A stretch of DNA of 64,000 bases from CAWHQZ01 sp963831645 (lineage in GTDB: Bacteria > Pseudomonadota > Alphaproteobacteria > Rhizobiales > Aestuariivirgaceae). The translations under genes were made by a program, and so were the position numbers. This document shows, piece after piece, positions 18,113 to 27,455 of this stretch (position 1 is its first letter; each line of letters opens with the position of its first letter). The notes beneath the pieces are model-generated. The model was not told where the DNA came from, ran no database searches, and was given only the letters and a program-made list of their open reading frames with translations. The stretch spans positions 558,001 to 622,000 of the forward strand of contig CAWHQZ010000017.1 of NCBI GenBank assembly GCA_963831645.1, in the 5' to 3' direction.

Positions 18113-19219
18113 ATGGCATTTCTTGAGATCGAGAAGCTCGAGAAGCGCTTTGGCGCCGTCCAGATTCTGAAAGGGATCGACCTTGACATCGATGAGGGAG
18201 GGTTTCTCGTGCTCGTCGGCCCGTCGGGCTGCGGCAAGTCCACGCTGCTCAATACGATTGCCGGGCTCGAGAGCGTTTCGGGCGGCGAAGTTCGCATCGC
18301 TGGCAGGAGGGTCAACGAGCTGCATCCCTCCCAGCGCGACATCGCCATGGTGTTTCAGTCTTACGCGCTTTATCCGAACATGTCGGTAGCGCAGAACATC
18401 TCTTTCGGTATGGAGATCAGAGGCGTGCCGAAGAATGAGCGCGACAAGGCGGTCGCCAATGTCGCCGAGACCCTGCAGATCGGCCATCTGCTCGAGCGCA
18501 AGCCTTCGCAGCTGTCCGGCGGTCAGCGCCAGCGGGTCGCCATGGGCCGGGCACTCGTTCGCCGGCCGCAGGTATTCCTGTTCGATGAGCCGCTGTCCAA
18601 CCTCGATGCGAAACTGCGAGTCGACATGCGCACTGAAATCAAGCGGCTGCACCAGTCGATGAAGCGCACCATCGTCTACGTGACCCACGACCAGGTCGAA
18701 GCGATGACGCTCGCCACCAAGATCGCCGTACTGAAGGAAGGCGTGCTGCAGCAGGCCGGCAGTCCGTCCGAGATCTACAACCGGCCCAGCAACATGTTCG
18801 TCGCCGACTTCATGGGCTCGCCGGCAATGAACCTGATTCCGGCAGAACTGACCGGCAGAGGCAGGCACGCGCGGCTGCAAATCGGCGCTCACGGCGGCAA
18901 ACCCCTGGTTCTGAGAATGGAAAAAAGCCTCGACGGTTACCAGGGAAAGTCGGTGGTATTCGGCATCCGCCCGGAAGCGATCACCGATCCCGAGGGAGCC
19001 GATCGAACCTCGCGCAACATAGTTACCACCGACTGCCACATTGAAGTCGTGGAGCCTGCCGGCTCGGACACCTTCGCCATCATCAACCTCGGAGGCAAGG
19101 AGGCCGTCGCCCGGTTGCGCGCCGATGCGAACGTCAGCCCGGGCAAAACCACCAAGCTGTCCTTCAACCTCGACAAGGCCGTGTTCTTCAACCCCGAAAC
19201 GCAGCAGCGCATCGGCTGA
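18113..19219 (+). CDS. UgpC/MalK-type ABC transporter ATP-binding protein
   Basis: 368 residues. Walker A GPSGCGKST, signature LSGGQRQRVAMGRALVR, Walker B VFLFDEPLSNLDAKLR, switch His in VTHDQ, and a C-terminal TOBE-type regulatory domain as in MalK/UgpC. Drives the CUT1 permeases just upstream, one base from the previous stop. Confidence 0.92.
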   Translation: MAFLEIEKLEKRFGAVQILKGIDLDIDEGGFLVLVGPSGCGKSTLLNTIAGLESVSGGEVRIAGRRVNELHPSQRDIAMVFQSYALYPNMSVAQNISFGMEIRGVPKNERDKAVANVAETLQIGHLLERKPSQLSGGQRQRVAMGRALVRRPQVFLFDEPLSNLDAKLRVDMRTEIKRLHQSMKRTIVYVTHDQVEAMTLATKIAVLKEGVLQQAGSPSEIYNRPSNMFVADFMGSPAMNLIPAELTGRGRHARLQIGAHGGKPLVLRMEKSLDGYQGKSVVFGIRPEAITDPEGADRTSRNIVTTDCHIEVVEPAGSDTFAIINLGGKEAVARLRADANVSPGKTTKLSFNLDKAVFFNPETQQRIG

Positions 19220-19227
19220 GTGGTCCC

Positions 19228-20737
19228 GTGGCAGCGACGCCCGATCTGGTGATCATCGGGTCCGGCATGGGTGGGGCGACGGCCGCCGCAGGCCTCGCCG
19301 GATCGGGGGCGCGTATCCTGATTCTGGAGAAGGGCGAGAGGCTGCGCGACCGACCCGAGGCCCGCGACCCGCGGGCCATCTTCGGCCAGGGTTTTTACCG
19401 CCCCCGGGAAACCTGGTTCAGCCCGGACGGACAAGGCTTCAATCCCGGCAACTACTATTGCGTCGGCGGCAACACCAAGTTCTACGGCGCCGTCATGTTG
19501 CGTTACCGCAAAGAGGACTTCGCCGAGTTGGAGTTCCCCGACGGAGGCCTGTCTCCCGCCTGGCCGATCGGATACGAGGACCTCGAGCCCTGGTACGGAA
19601 AGGCGGAGCGGCTCTATCGGGTCAGGGGTGCGGCGTCGCAGGACCCGACCGAGCCTGAGCATTCGACCGAATACGAGTTTCCGCCCGTCCCGGACGAACC
19701 GGCGATCGCGCGGGTGCGCGAACGGCTGAGTGCGGGCCGGGGCCAGACCCTTCAGTCTGCCGCTCGCTGTCGACATCGAGGCCTGGCTCAGCCGCGCCAA
19801 GACTCCATGGGATGCCTTTCCCGATACGTTCACCGGCAAGATGGATGCCGAGACCTGCGGGATCGCGACCGCATTGGCCGATCCAGACATCGCCATCGAA
19901 ACCGGCGCGGAGGTGCTGCTGCTCGAAAGCGACGCGGCGAACCGCATCTCATCGGTCGTCTACCGCAAGAACGGCGAAGAGGTGAGGGTCGCGCCGCGAA
20001 CCGTGATTCTATCCGCCGGCGCCGTGCACTCGGCGGCACTGCTGTTGAAGTCGGCCAATGGCAACAACCCGCGTGGGCTCGCCAACCGCGCTGATCAGGT
20101 CGGCCGCAATTTCATGAACCACAACAGCTCGGCGCTGCTGGCGATCGATCCGCGCGAGCGCAACGACTCGATCTACCAGAAAACCCTCGGCATAAACGAT
20201 TTTTATCTCGATGACGGTCGCGGCAACGGACCGCTGGGCAACATCCAGCTGCTCGGGCGCGTCTCTGGTGCAATCCTGAAAGCCAACGTCCGATGGGCGC
20301 CCGAATGGACCTGCAGCGCCGTGAGTAGCCGCACGGTTGACTGGTATCTGATGAGCGAAGACCTGCCGCGTCCGGAGAGCCGCGTGCTGGTGAAAGATGG
20401 GTGCATCATGCTCGACTGGCAACGCAGCAATATGGAAGCGCACCGGAGGCTCGCCGCCCGCGCCCGCGAGCTTTTCCGGGCTGCGGGCTACCCGATCGTC
20501 ATCGACCGCCCTTTCGACCGGCGTACGCCCTCGCATCAGTGCGGCACGCTGCGCATGGGCAATGATCCTGCCTCCTCGGTGCTCGACACGATGTGCAGGA
20601 GCTGGGATCACCCGAACCTGTATGTCATCGATGCAAGCTTCCTGCCGACCTCGGCGGCCGTCAATCCTGCTCTCACCGTTGCAGCACAAGCTTTGCGGTG
20701 CGCCCACAACCTGCGCACCACGGAACTTGCGGCATGA
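19228..20737 (+). CDS. GMC-family FAD oxidoreductase, one frame break
   Basis: The N-terminal part begins with the FAD-binding GSGMGGATAAAGLAGSG. The C-terminal part (from 19737) carries ETGAEVLLLES, ILSAGAVHSAALLL and the active-site region HQCGTLRMG near the end. The two lie in different frames. Removing one G from the G-run at 19734-19736 joins ...RERLSAAGARPFSLPLAVD... and gives about 502 residues, normal for GMC enzymes. Such enzymes oxidise alcohol or sugar hydroxyls in this kind of operon. Overlaps the next gene by four bases. Confidence 0.85.
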
Positions 20738-21468
20738 ACGGCCCTCCGGTTGCTGTGGTCACGGGTGCCAGCCGGGGCATCGGCTTCAGCATCGCTACGA
20801 AACTCGAAGCCTCCGGTTTCGCGGTGGCGCGGACGGCCGATGTCTGGCACGACGAGGCTGGTCCCGACTGCTTTACCGCCGATATTTCCAATCTGGACAG
20901 CCACGCGCTACTGTTGAAGAGCGTTCTCGACCGGTTTGGCCGTATCGACTGCCTGGTCAACAACGCGGGCATCGGGCCGCCCACGCGCGGAGACTTCGTC
21001 GATCTCGAACCTCGGTCCTTCGACAAGGTGATGAGCGTGAACCTGCGCGGCACCGTGTTCCTTACCCAGGCGATAATGCGCGCAATGCTGGCGACGGATG
21101 GCGGCGTCCAGCCACGGTCGATCATTTTCATCACTTCGGCATCTGCCGTAGCCGCATCGCCGGAACGAATGGACTACTGCATGTCGAAGTCGGCGCTTGC
21201 GATGTTTGCCAAGGGGGTGGCGCTGCGTCTGGCGGGTAACAGCATTGCGGTATACGAGGTCAGGCCGGGCATCATCCGCACGCCGATGACCGCGGGCGGT
21301 GCTGAACGCTACGACAGGCTGATTGCCGAGGGTGTCGTTCCGGAACGGCGCTGGGGCGAGCCGGAGGACATCGGGTCCATCGTCGTCGCTCTCGCCAGAG
21401 GCGATCTGCCGTTTTCAACCGGCACGATCATCGACGCCGGCGGAGGGTTGACGATTCCGCGGTTGTGA
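20734..21468 (+). CDS. SDR-family oxidoreductase
   Basis: 244 residues. Cofactor motif TGASRGIG, NNAG at the end of strand 4, catalytic Ser in ITSAS and Tyr-x3-Lys in DYCMSKSA. Classical short-chain dehydrogenase/reductase, NAD(P)-dependent. ATG overlaps the GMC stop (ATGA), so a longer frame opening at 20593 is rejected. Likely acts on the same or the next intermediate as the flanking GMC enzymes. Confidence 0.9.
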   Translation: MNGPPVAVVTGASRGIGFSIATKLEASGFAVARTADVWHDEAGPDCFTADISNLDSHALLLKSVLDRFGRIDCLVNNAGIGPPTRGDFVDLEPRSFDKVMSVNLRGTVFLTQAIMRAMLATDGGVQPRSIIFITSASAVAASPERMDYCMSKSALAMFAKGVALRLAGNSIAVYEVRPGIIRTPMTAGGAERYDRLIAEGVVPERRWGEPEDIGSIVVALARGDLPFSTGTIIDAGGGLTIPRL

Positions 21469-21475
21469 GCAAGCG

Positions 21476-23083
21476 ATGCACTTCGACTATGTGATCGTCG
21501 GCGGCGGCTCAGCGGGGTGCGTGCTTGCCGCGCGCCTCAGCGAAAGGCCGGAGGTCAAGGTACTCTTGCTCGAGGCGGGTGGCAGCGACTGGAACCCCCT
21601 TTTTCACTGGCCGGCGGGCTTTGCCAGGATGACCAAAGGCATCGCCAGCTGGGGCTGGTCCACAGTGCCGCAGAAAGCCATGAACAATCGGGTTCTGCGC
21701 TTCACCCAGGCCAGGATCATCGGCGGCGGCTCGTCGATCAACGCCCAGGTCTATAACCGCGGCAACCGTCTCGACTTCGATGAATGGCGTCAGTCGGGAT
21801 GTGTTGGCTGGAGCTATGAGGACGTACTTCCCTATTTTCGCCGAATAGAGGATTGTGCCCGGCCTGCGGATAGGTTCCACGGCACCGGAGGCCCCCTCGG
21901 CGTGTCGGATCCTGCAGCGCCGCTGCCGATCTGCGAAGCGTACTTCAAGGCCGCGGCAGAGGTGGGTATTCCGCGCAACCACGATTTCAATGGCGAGACG
22001 CAGGATGGCGCCGGCTACTATCAGCTGAGCCAGAGAAACGCCCGCCGATGCTCGGTCGTCTCGGGCTATCTGAAGCCCGCGGCGAGCCGGCCCAATCTGA
22101 CCGTCCGTACCGGTGTGTCCGTGCTTCGCATCGTGATCGAAGGAGGCAGAGCAGCAGCCGTCGAGGCCAGTGGCAGGGATGGGGTGAACACGGTCCGGGC
22201 GGCCCGCGAGGTGATCGTCTGTGCCGGCGCCATCGGCTCACCCAAACTCCTCATGCTATCGGGAATCGGACCGGCCGATCATCTGAAGGCCGTCGGCATT
22301 CACCCGATCCACGACCTTCCGGGCGTCGGATCGAACCTTCAGGACCACCTCGATCTCTTCGTCATTTGCGAATGCACGGGAGATCATACCTACGACAAGT
22401 ATGCCAGAGCGCACTGGTCGGCGATTGCAGGCATTCAGTATCTGCTGTTCGGGTCCGGCCCGGTGGCCTCCAGCCTTTTTGAGACCGGCGGCTTCTGGTA
22501 CGCCGACGAGAACGCGCGCTCGCCGGATGTTCAGTTTCATCTCGGGCTGGGCTCGGGCATCGAGGCCGGCGTTGCCAAGCTCCGATATCCCGGCGTTACG
22601 CTGAACTCGGCGTACCTGCGGCCGCGTTCACGCGGCACGGTCAGACTGGCTTCCAGCGATCCGATGGCCACGCCGCTGATCGACCCAAATTACTGGGCCG
22701 ATCCGTACGACCGGGACATGTCGATCAAAGGCCTGCGCCTCGCTCGTGAAATCATGCAGCAGGAAGCGCTCAAACCCTACGTCATGGCGGAGCGGCTTCC
22801 CGGTCCCGACAAGGTTTCGGATGCAGACCTGATCGCCTATGCCTGCCGGCACGCCAAGACCGACCACCACCCAGCGGGCACGTGCAGGATGGGACAGGCT
22901 GCCGACGCCGTGGTCGCGCCCGACCTGAAGCTCCACGGCCTCGACGGCCTGCGCGTCTGCGATGCCTCGATCATGCCGGCGGTGGTTTCGGCCAACACCA
23001 ACGCGGCAACCATCATGATCGCCGAAAGAGCTTCCGACCTCATTTCTGGAGCGTGTAGTACCAGCATAGTCATTGACTTGTGA
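21476..23083 (+). CDS. GMC-family oxidoreductase (choline-dehydrogenase-like)
   Basis: 535 residues. FAD motif YVIVGGGSAGCVLAARLSE, GMC signature 1 (RIIGGGSSINAQVYNRGN), signature 2 (GAIGSPKLLMLSGIGP) and the C-terminal active-site His-Pro-Ala-Gly in HHPAGTCRMG. Intact, unlike the GMC gene at 19228. It resembles choline and alcohol dehydrogenases, but there is no betaine pathway around it, so the substrate is probably the pathway compound. Last gene of the operon. Confidence 0.9.
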   Translation: MHFDYVIVGGGSAGCVLAARLSERPEVKVLLLEAGGSDWNPLFHWPAGFARMTKGIASWGWSTVPQKAMNNRVLRFTQARIIGGGSSINAQVYNRGNRLDFDEWRQSGCVGWSYEDVLPYFRRIEDCARPADRFHGTGGPLGVSDPAAPLPICEAYFKAAAEVGIPRNHDFNGETQDGAGYYQLSQRNARRCSVVSGYLKPAASRPNLTVRTGVSVLRIVIEGGRAAAVEASGRDGVNTVRAAREVIVCAGAIGSPKLLMLSGIGPADHLKAVGIHPIHDLPGVGSNLQDHLDLFVICECTGDHTYDKYARAHWSAIAGIQYLLFGSGPVASSLFETGGFWYADENARSPDVQFHLGLGSGIEAGVAKLRYPGVTLNSAYLRPRSRGTVRLASSDPMATPLIDPNYWADPYDRDMSIKGLRLAREIMQQEALKPYVMAERLPGPDKVSDADLIAYACRHAKTDHHPAGTCRMGQAADAVVAPDLKLHGLDGLRVCDASIMPAVVSANTNAATIMIAERASDLISGACSTSIVIDL

Positions 23084-23223
23084 CTGCCTACACCTGCCGC
23101 CACCTTGTTGGCGATCGCTTCGAGATCGCGCAACGTCTGGCCGCTCCATACCGCCGATCCGCGCCGCAGCGTCCCTGACCACATCGGCTGTCGCCAAAGA
23201 ATCCCCGCCGTTCAGGAGTCAAC

Positions 23224-24726
23224 TTATTTGCTCGCTGGGGTTAGGCGCGGCTGTGCCAGGTATTCATCCGTCGCGTGATCAATGAGCCATTGCTCGGGCT
23301 GTATCATCGAGTCCATCGTTGGAAGAGCTGAAAAGCCCATGCCGGGTACCTGAACGGACCGTATCAAGATTCGACCGTCGCGGATGTTGAGAACGGCCGC
23401 TTCTCCTGATCGCGTATAGAGATCAGCATGCTTATCGAGCGCAGCGGCTTGTTCACCTTGCGTCAGGTGGTCGAGACCGAAGAAGTAGTGATGACCGTTT
23501 CGCTCCACATGTGGAATGCCGAGGAGGGCGACCAAGGCAAGATCCGCCTGCAAGGGCACAACGGGCAGATTCGTGAGATCTTCGGCACTGAGAAAGTAAC
23601 TCTGCGAACCGATGGCCTCATTGCGCCGTTGCACCCGCGCAAAGTTCAGCAAGGACTTGTAGATGCCTTTGCAGTTCTTGTGGCTGACGCCGCGGTAGCC
23701 GAGTGCCATAGCGATGCGGAAAGCGTCTAGCGTTCCGTCCGCCTCGTCGATAATAACCGGCTTGTGCCGGCTGATCCGGTTGAGGAGCGATGCTGCATCT
23801 GACGACAGCGCGACCGAGCGATCAAGAGGTTGCTCAATGAACAGGATGGCACGATCAAGGGGTTGGAGCCTGGGCGTCGTCCGAAGCCTGTTAACCAGCT
23901 CGTCGAACTCGCCAAGATCCTTATATTGCTCGTTGCCGTCAAGCGTCACAGAACAGGGCGAGGCGCTGCGGGATAGGATATCGGCGATAAAGTCCAGGCG
24001 TGTGAGGTCCTCATCAAGTCGGCCTGAAACCTTGATCTTAAGATAACGGATGCCATCGACGCGCAGGTAATCCTCGAGGGTCTCCGGAAGTCCGTCTGAG
24101 GCGGCCGCACCCGCTGTGATATCGGCTGCGTTGAGCGGGTCGAGGAGGCCCACGGTGTGTCGCACCCACAGTTGCTCCAATGGCCGCTCCGGCAGGCAGC
24201 CGCGAAAATCGAACCCCTTGAGGTCAGGGTCGAGCCGGCTCAGGTCCATGCCCAGTGCGTCCGACGCGACCAGATCGGCAACAGACAGTCCCAATAGCCG
24301 TCCGAGGGCGTCGATCACAGCGCGCTCAGGCATGGAGACACCGAAACTAACCGTTAGGTCGTTGAGATCGTGTGCCGCCCCTTGGTTCATCACCTCGCCA
24401 AGGCAATTCCACCACATGTCGAAGGGGCTGCAATACTCGCTCTGGGCCTGACAGGCTGCCAGCGCCAGCCGGATGGCGCGCACAAGGTCGGCTACGTTTT
24501 CGATCAGTGATTTGTGAAGACGTTTGTCAAACCAGCGATAGGCGAGAAAGTCGGCTGCGTATCCACGTGCCTGCTCTCCGCTCCTGGTCTCGATCGCTAC
24601 TTCGAGGGTAGCAATGGGCGCCGCCCGGACGGTTACGACCCCATAGCGAAATGGCATGCGACTGAGGGCGACGCGAAGGCCAAGGCGAGTATCGATGACC
24701 CTCAGCCGCGGTGTAGTACGGATCAT
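23224..24726 (-). CDS. Enolase-superfamily protein (mandelate racemase/muconate lactonizing-like)
   Basis: About 500 residues from ATG at 24726 (MIRTTPRLRVID); the frame runs on upstream only through Arg-rich noise. Enolase-superfamily features in order: a capping domain, the Lys pair LKIKVSG, metal ligands in TLDGNEQ and FIEQPL, and IIDEADG, then SHKNCKGIYKS. Longer than the usual 370-400 residues. Members abstract a proton next to a carboxylate (sugar-acid dehydratases, racemases). It closes the catabolic operon headed by the nitrilase gene. Confidence 0.75.
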   Translation of the reverse strand: MIRTTPRLRVIDTRLGLRVALSRMPFRYGVVTVRAAPIATLEVAIETRSGEQARGYAADFLAYRWFDKRLHKSLIENVADLVRAIRLALAACQAQSEYCSPFDMWWNCLGEVMNQGAAHDLNDLTVSFGVSMPERAVIDALGRLLGLSVADLVASDALGMDLSRLDPDLKGFDFRGCLPERPLEQLWVRHTVGLLDPLNAADITAGAAASDGLPETLEDYLRVDGIRYLKIKVSGRLDEDLTRLDFIADILSRSASPCSVTLDGNEQYKDLGEFDELVNRLRTTPRLQPLDRAILFIEQPLDRSVALSSDAASLLNRISRHKPVIIDEADGTLDAFRIAMALGYRGVSHKNCKGIYKSLLNFARVQRRNEAIGSQSYFLSAEDLTNLPVVPLQADLALVALLGIPHVERNGHHYFFGLDHLTQGEQAAALDKHADLYTRSGEAAVLNIRDGRILIRSVQVPGMGFSALPTMDSMIQPEQWLIDHATDEYLAQPRLTPASK

Positions 24727-24869
24727 GTTCGCAACGTTTCCAGAATACCACGGACATACCCGATTGCGCGCGCTGAACAAGTTGGCCCGGCGGGCTCGTA
24801 TATGAACGGCTCGATCGGGATGGTATACGCCCGTGGAGAAGCGGCCGTTCGCGGTCGGGTTTGCGAAGT

Positions 24870-25928
24870 TCAGCGCAGCCAGCGTTCGAGATTTGCGCGA
24901 ACGAATTCGTCGTCGTTCAACTGGGGGTAAGCCTTGTAGACGCGGTCGATCTCTTCCATCTGGCCCGGACCGAGGTTCTCGTGTGGATCGAGGCACCAGT
25001 TGCCGTCCAGCAGTCCTTGTCGGCGGAGCACCTCGTGGCAACCGGCGATGCAGCCGGCGAAATCGTTGCGAACGTCGAAGAAAGCGGCGTTGCAGTCGGT
25101 GACCTGGGAGTCGAGCTTGAGCAGCTCGGCGTTGATATGGTCGGCGGCTACGGCGGCGTGGATGCGCTTCAGCAGCGTTACCGCCGTCCTGACCCAGACG
25201 CTCCAGTGGCCAAGCAGGCCACCCTTGATCCGCACGACGACCTCGCGGCCGTCACGTATTGCGGCAAAAGGCGTCAGCAGGTCGAGGACGATGTGGTCGT
25301 CGTTTCCTGTGTAGAGGGTGACACGTTCCTCCGCTCCGGCGGCGATTAGGCCGCGGATCACGTCCAGGCTGCGGTAACGGTGGAACGGCGCGACCTTGAT
25401 GGCGACTACGTTGTCCATGGAGCAGAAGCGCTGCCAGAAACTGACGGGCAGCACGAGGCCACCAACTGCCGGCTGCAGGTAGAAGCCGACAAGCGGAATC
25501 TCTTCAGAGACGCGTCGGCAATGGGCGATGAGCGTGTCCTCGTCTGCGCCGCGCATGGCGACCAGGCTTAACAATCCGGCGTGATAGCCAAGGCGGAGCG
25601 CCGTGCGTGCCTCGGACACGGCCTGCTCCGTGCGCCCGACCACGCCGGCGATACGAACCAGCGGCCGGCGCGCCTCGTCCATTGCCGCGGCCGCCAGTGC
25701 CAGCACGGGTTCGTAGAGGCCGGCCTCGCGGATGGCGAACTGCGTCGTGTGGACACCGACGGCGAGACCTCCGGCGCCCGCCGCGAGATAATAGCGGCTG
25801 AGGGCCCGCTGCCGGCGCTCGTCGAGCTTGCGCTCGAGCGTAAGGGCGAGGGGGTGCGCCGGAATGACGGCGCCGTTGCGCAGCATCGTCATCACGTCAT
25901 CGGGAATCTCCGAGCGATGCAGGCTCAT
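24870..25928 (-). CDS. Dihydrodipicolinate synthase/N-acetylneuraminate lyase family protein
   Basis: 352 residues of a DapA-like TIM barrel. The N-terminal half has IPAHPLALT and GVHTTQFAIRE; the Schiff-base Lys is probably in NVVAIKVAPFHRYR, after the region corresponding to the catalytic YxxP. The family includes keto-acid aldolases, so it could cleave a keto-acid produced by the enolase-superfamily protein. That link is inference from neighbourhood. Confidence 0.8.
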   Translation of the reverse strand: MSLHRSEIPDDVMTMLRNGAVIPAHPLALTLERKLDERRQRALSRYYLAAGAGGLAVGVHTTQFAIREAGLYEPVLALAAAAMDEARRPLVRIAGVVGRTEQAVSEARTALRLGYHAGLLSLVAMRGADEDTLIAHCRRVSEEIPLVGFYLQPAVGGLVLPVSFWQRFCSMDNVVAIKVAPFHRYRSLDVIRGLIAAGAEERVTLYTGNDDHIVLDLLTPFAAIRDGREVVVRIKGGLLGHWSVWVRTAVTLLKRIHAAVAADHINAELLKLDSQVTDCNAAFFDVRNDFAGCIAGCHEVLRRQGLLDGNWCLDPHENLGPGQMEEIDRVYKAYPQLNDDEFVRANLERWLR

Positions 25929-25960
25929 CTACGTGCTCTTGCAAACCCCCTGCCCATGGT

Positions 25961-26665
25961 TCACGGCCTGAGATAGCCAAGCACCATATCAGCAGCGTGG
26001 CGCTTGCGTTCAGCGATCGGCCGCGGTGCCGACAGATTGCGGCGGAAGATTGTGGACAGCGTGTGTATGTTGGCGAAGTAGAAATAGCCGAGCGCGGCGA
26101 TCGATACATAGAGCTGTATGGGATCGACGTCGCGGCGAAAGTCGCCGGAGTGTTGGCCGCGCTCGAGCATACGGCTGATCATCTCGACGAGCGGTGAGTG
26201 CATCTCGCGGATGCGCTTCGAGCGTTTGAGGTGACGCGCGTGATGAAGGTTCTCGCTGTTGAGCAGCGGGATGAAGTGCGGGTTGGCGATGAAATAGCCG
26301 AACGAGAACTCGACCAGCCTCCGCATGGCTTCGACGGGGGCGAACTCCTCCAAATGCAGTTCGGTTTCGGCGTGACGGATGTCGTCATAGATGCGCTCGA
26401 GCACGACCAGGAACAGGTCGGCTTTGTTGCCGAAGTAATGATAGAGCATGCGCTTGTTGGCGCCGGCGCGCGCGGCAATGGCGTCGACACGTGCTCCGCC
26501 CAGTCCCTTGTCGGCGAACTCGCGGATCGCCGCCTGCAGGATGTGCTCGCGGGTACGCTCGGGCGCTCGGCGGCCCTCCTGTGCCCGCGACCGACTTCTA
26601 GCCGAGCTCCGGCCCGGCGATTGCGAAGATTCGGGCGGGATCGTCGTAGGGCTCGCGGCGGCCAT
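25961..26665 (-). CDS. TetR/AcrR-family transcriptional regulator
   Basis: 234 residues. The N-terminal TetR helix-turn-helix is clear (REHILQAAIREFADKG ... GANKRMLYHYFGNKADLF), followed by a helical ligand domain. The start overlaps the upstream GNAT gene by 68 bases, so the regulator is made with the operon. The three matching palindromes at 29649, 34305 and 34417 are its probable operators, because it is the only TetR-type regulator in the locus and such sites fit TetR dimers. Confidence 0.9.
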   Translation of the reverse strand: MAAASPTTIPPESSQSPGRSSARSRSRAQEGRRAPERTREHILQAAIREFADKGLGGARVDAIAARAGANKRMLYHYFGNKADLFLVVLERIYDDIRHAETELHLEEFAPVEAMRRLVEFSFGYFIANPHFIPLLNSENLHHARHLKRSKRIREMHSPLVEMISRMLERGQHSGDFRRDVDPIQLYVSIAALGYFYFANIHTLSTIFRRNLSAPRPIAERKRHAADMVLGYLRP

Positions 26666-27455
26666 AGATCATCCGTATGAAGGGCAGGAGTGGCGAGAAG
26701 CCGGCGACCTCGAGGCTGCCCACGAAGGAAGCGTGTCGATCACCAACATCGATGCAAACGGGACCCGAGATTTTGGCCAGCGCGGCCATCGTCAGCGCCG
26801 CCGCCGTCGCCGTATCGTCGGCGACGACGGGACCGATCTGCGCGCACATACGGCCGTCGCGCCCGACGACGAATCCGCGCAGGCGGCCGTCGCTCTCTGC
26901 CATGAACGCGCAGGCCGGGAGGCGCCGCTGCAGGTCGGTAAGGATGCGATCTCGTCCCGCACCGAAGGGCATTCTGTCGTAGGCCGCCACCGTCGTAAGA
27001 TCGTCCTTTCGCATCGGGCGAACGCTCACGCCGCGCTGAAGCGCCGTCGGCTCGGGCTTCTCGGCGAGGAAGCGCGTCAGCGTGTAGACGTCCTTGAACC
27101 CAAGACGGAGATAGACCTGCCGACCTTCGGGCGTGGCGTCGAGGGCGGGCGTCAGGCCCTTGGTCAGGAGCGCATCCATGCAGCGGCGCATCAGATGCGT
27201 GGCGAGGCCGCGCCGGCGGAAAGCCTCCGTTACCAGAATCATGCTGATCCAGCCGAACGGACCGTCGAACGGCACCGTAAGCCCGGAGGCGACGAGGCGG
27301 CCTCCGGAGGTGAACAATCCGAAGTTGTCGCCGGTCTCGAGCATCAATCGCCAATCGGCAGCGATCTGGTTCCACTGCGGTTCGGCCGACAGTGGCACGC
27401 AAACGGAGCTTTCCTGCACCTGCAGGCGCCGCTCCGAAAGCCCATCGAGCGTCAT
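26598..27455 (-). CDS. GNAT-family N-acetyltransferase
   Basis: 285 residues from ATG at 27455, which overlaps the upstream stop (ATGA). First domain is a GNAT fold with the acetyl-CoA loop ILVTEAFRRRGLATHLM and the LRLGF end. The second half is a GNAT-related domain (acetyltransferase family with two halves, YitH-like). Target unknown; within this operon it may modify or detoxify an amine intermediate. Confidence 0.8.
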   Translation of the reverse strand: MTLDGLSERRLQVQESSVCVPLSAEPQWNQIAADWRLMLETGDNFGLFTSGGRLVASGLTVPFDGPFGWISMILVTEAFRRRGLATHLMRRCMDALLTKGLTPALDATPEGRQVYLRLGFKDVYTLTRFLAEKPEPTALQRGVSVRPMRKDDLTTVAAYDRMPFGAGRDRILTDLQRRLPACAFMAESDGRLRGFVVGRDGRMCAQIGPVVADDTATAAALTMAALAKISGPVCIDVGDRHASFVGSLEVAGFSPLLPFIRMIYGRREPYDDPARIFAIAGPELG

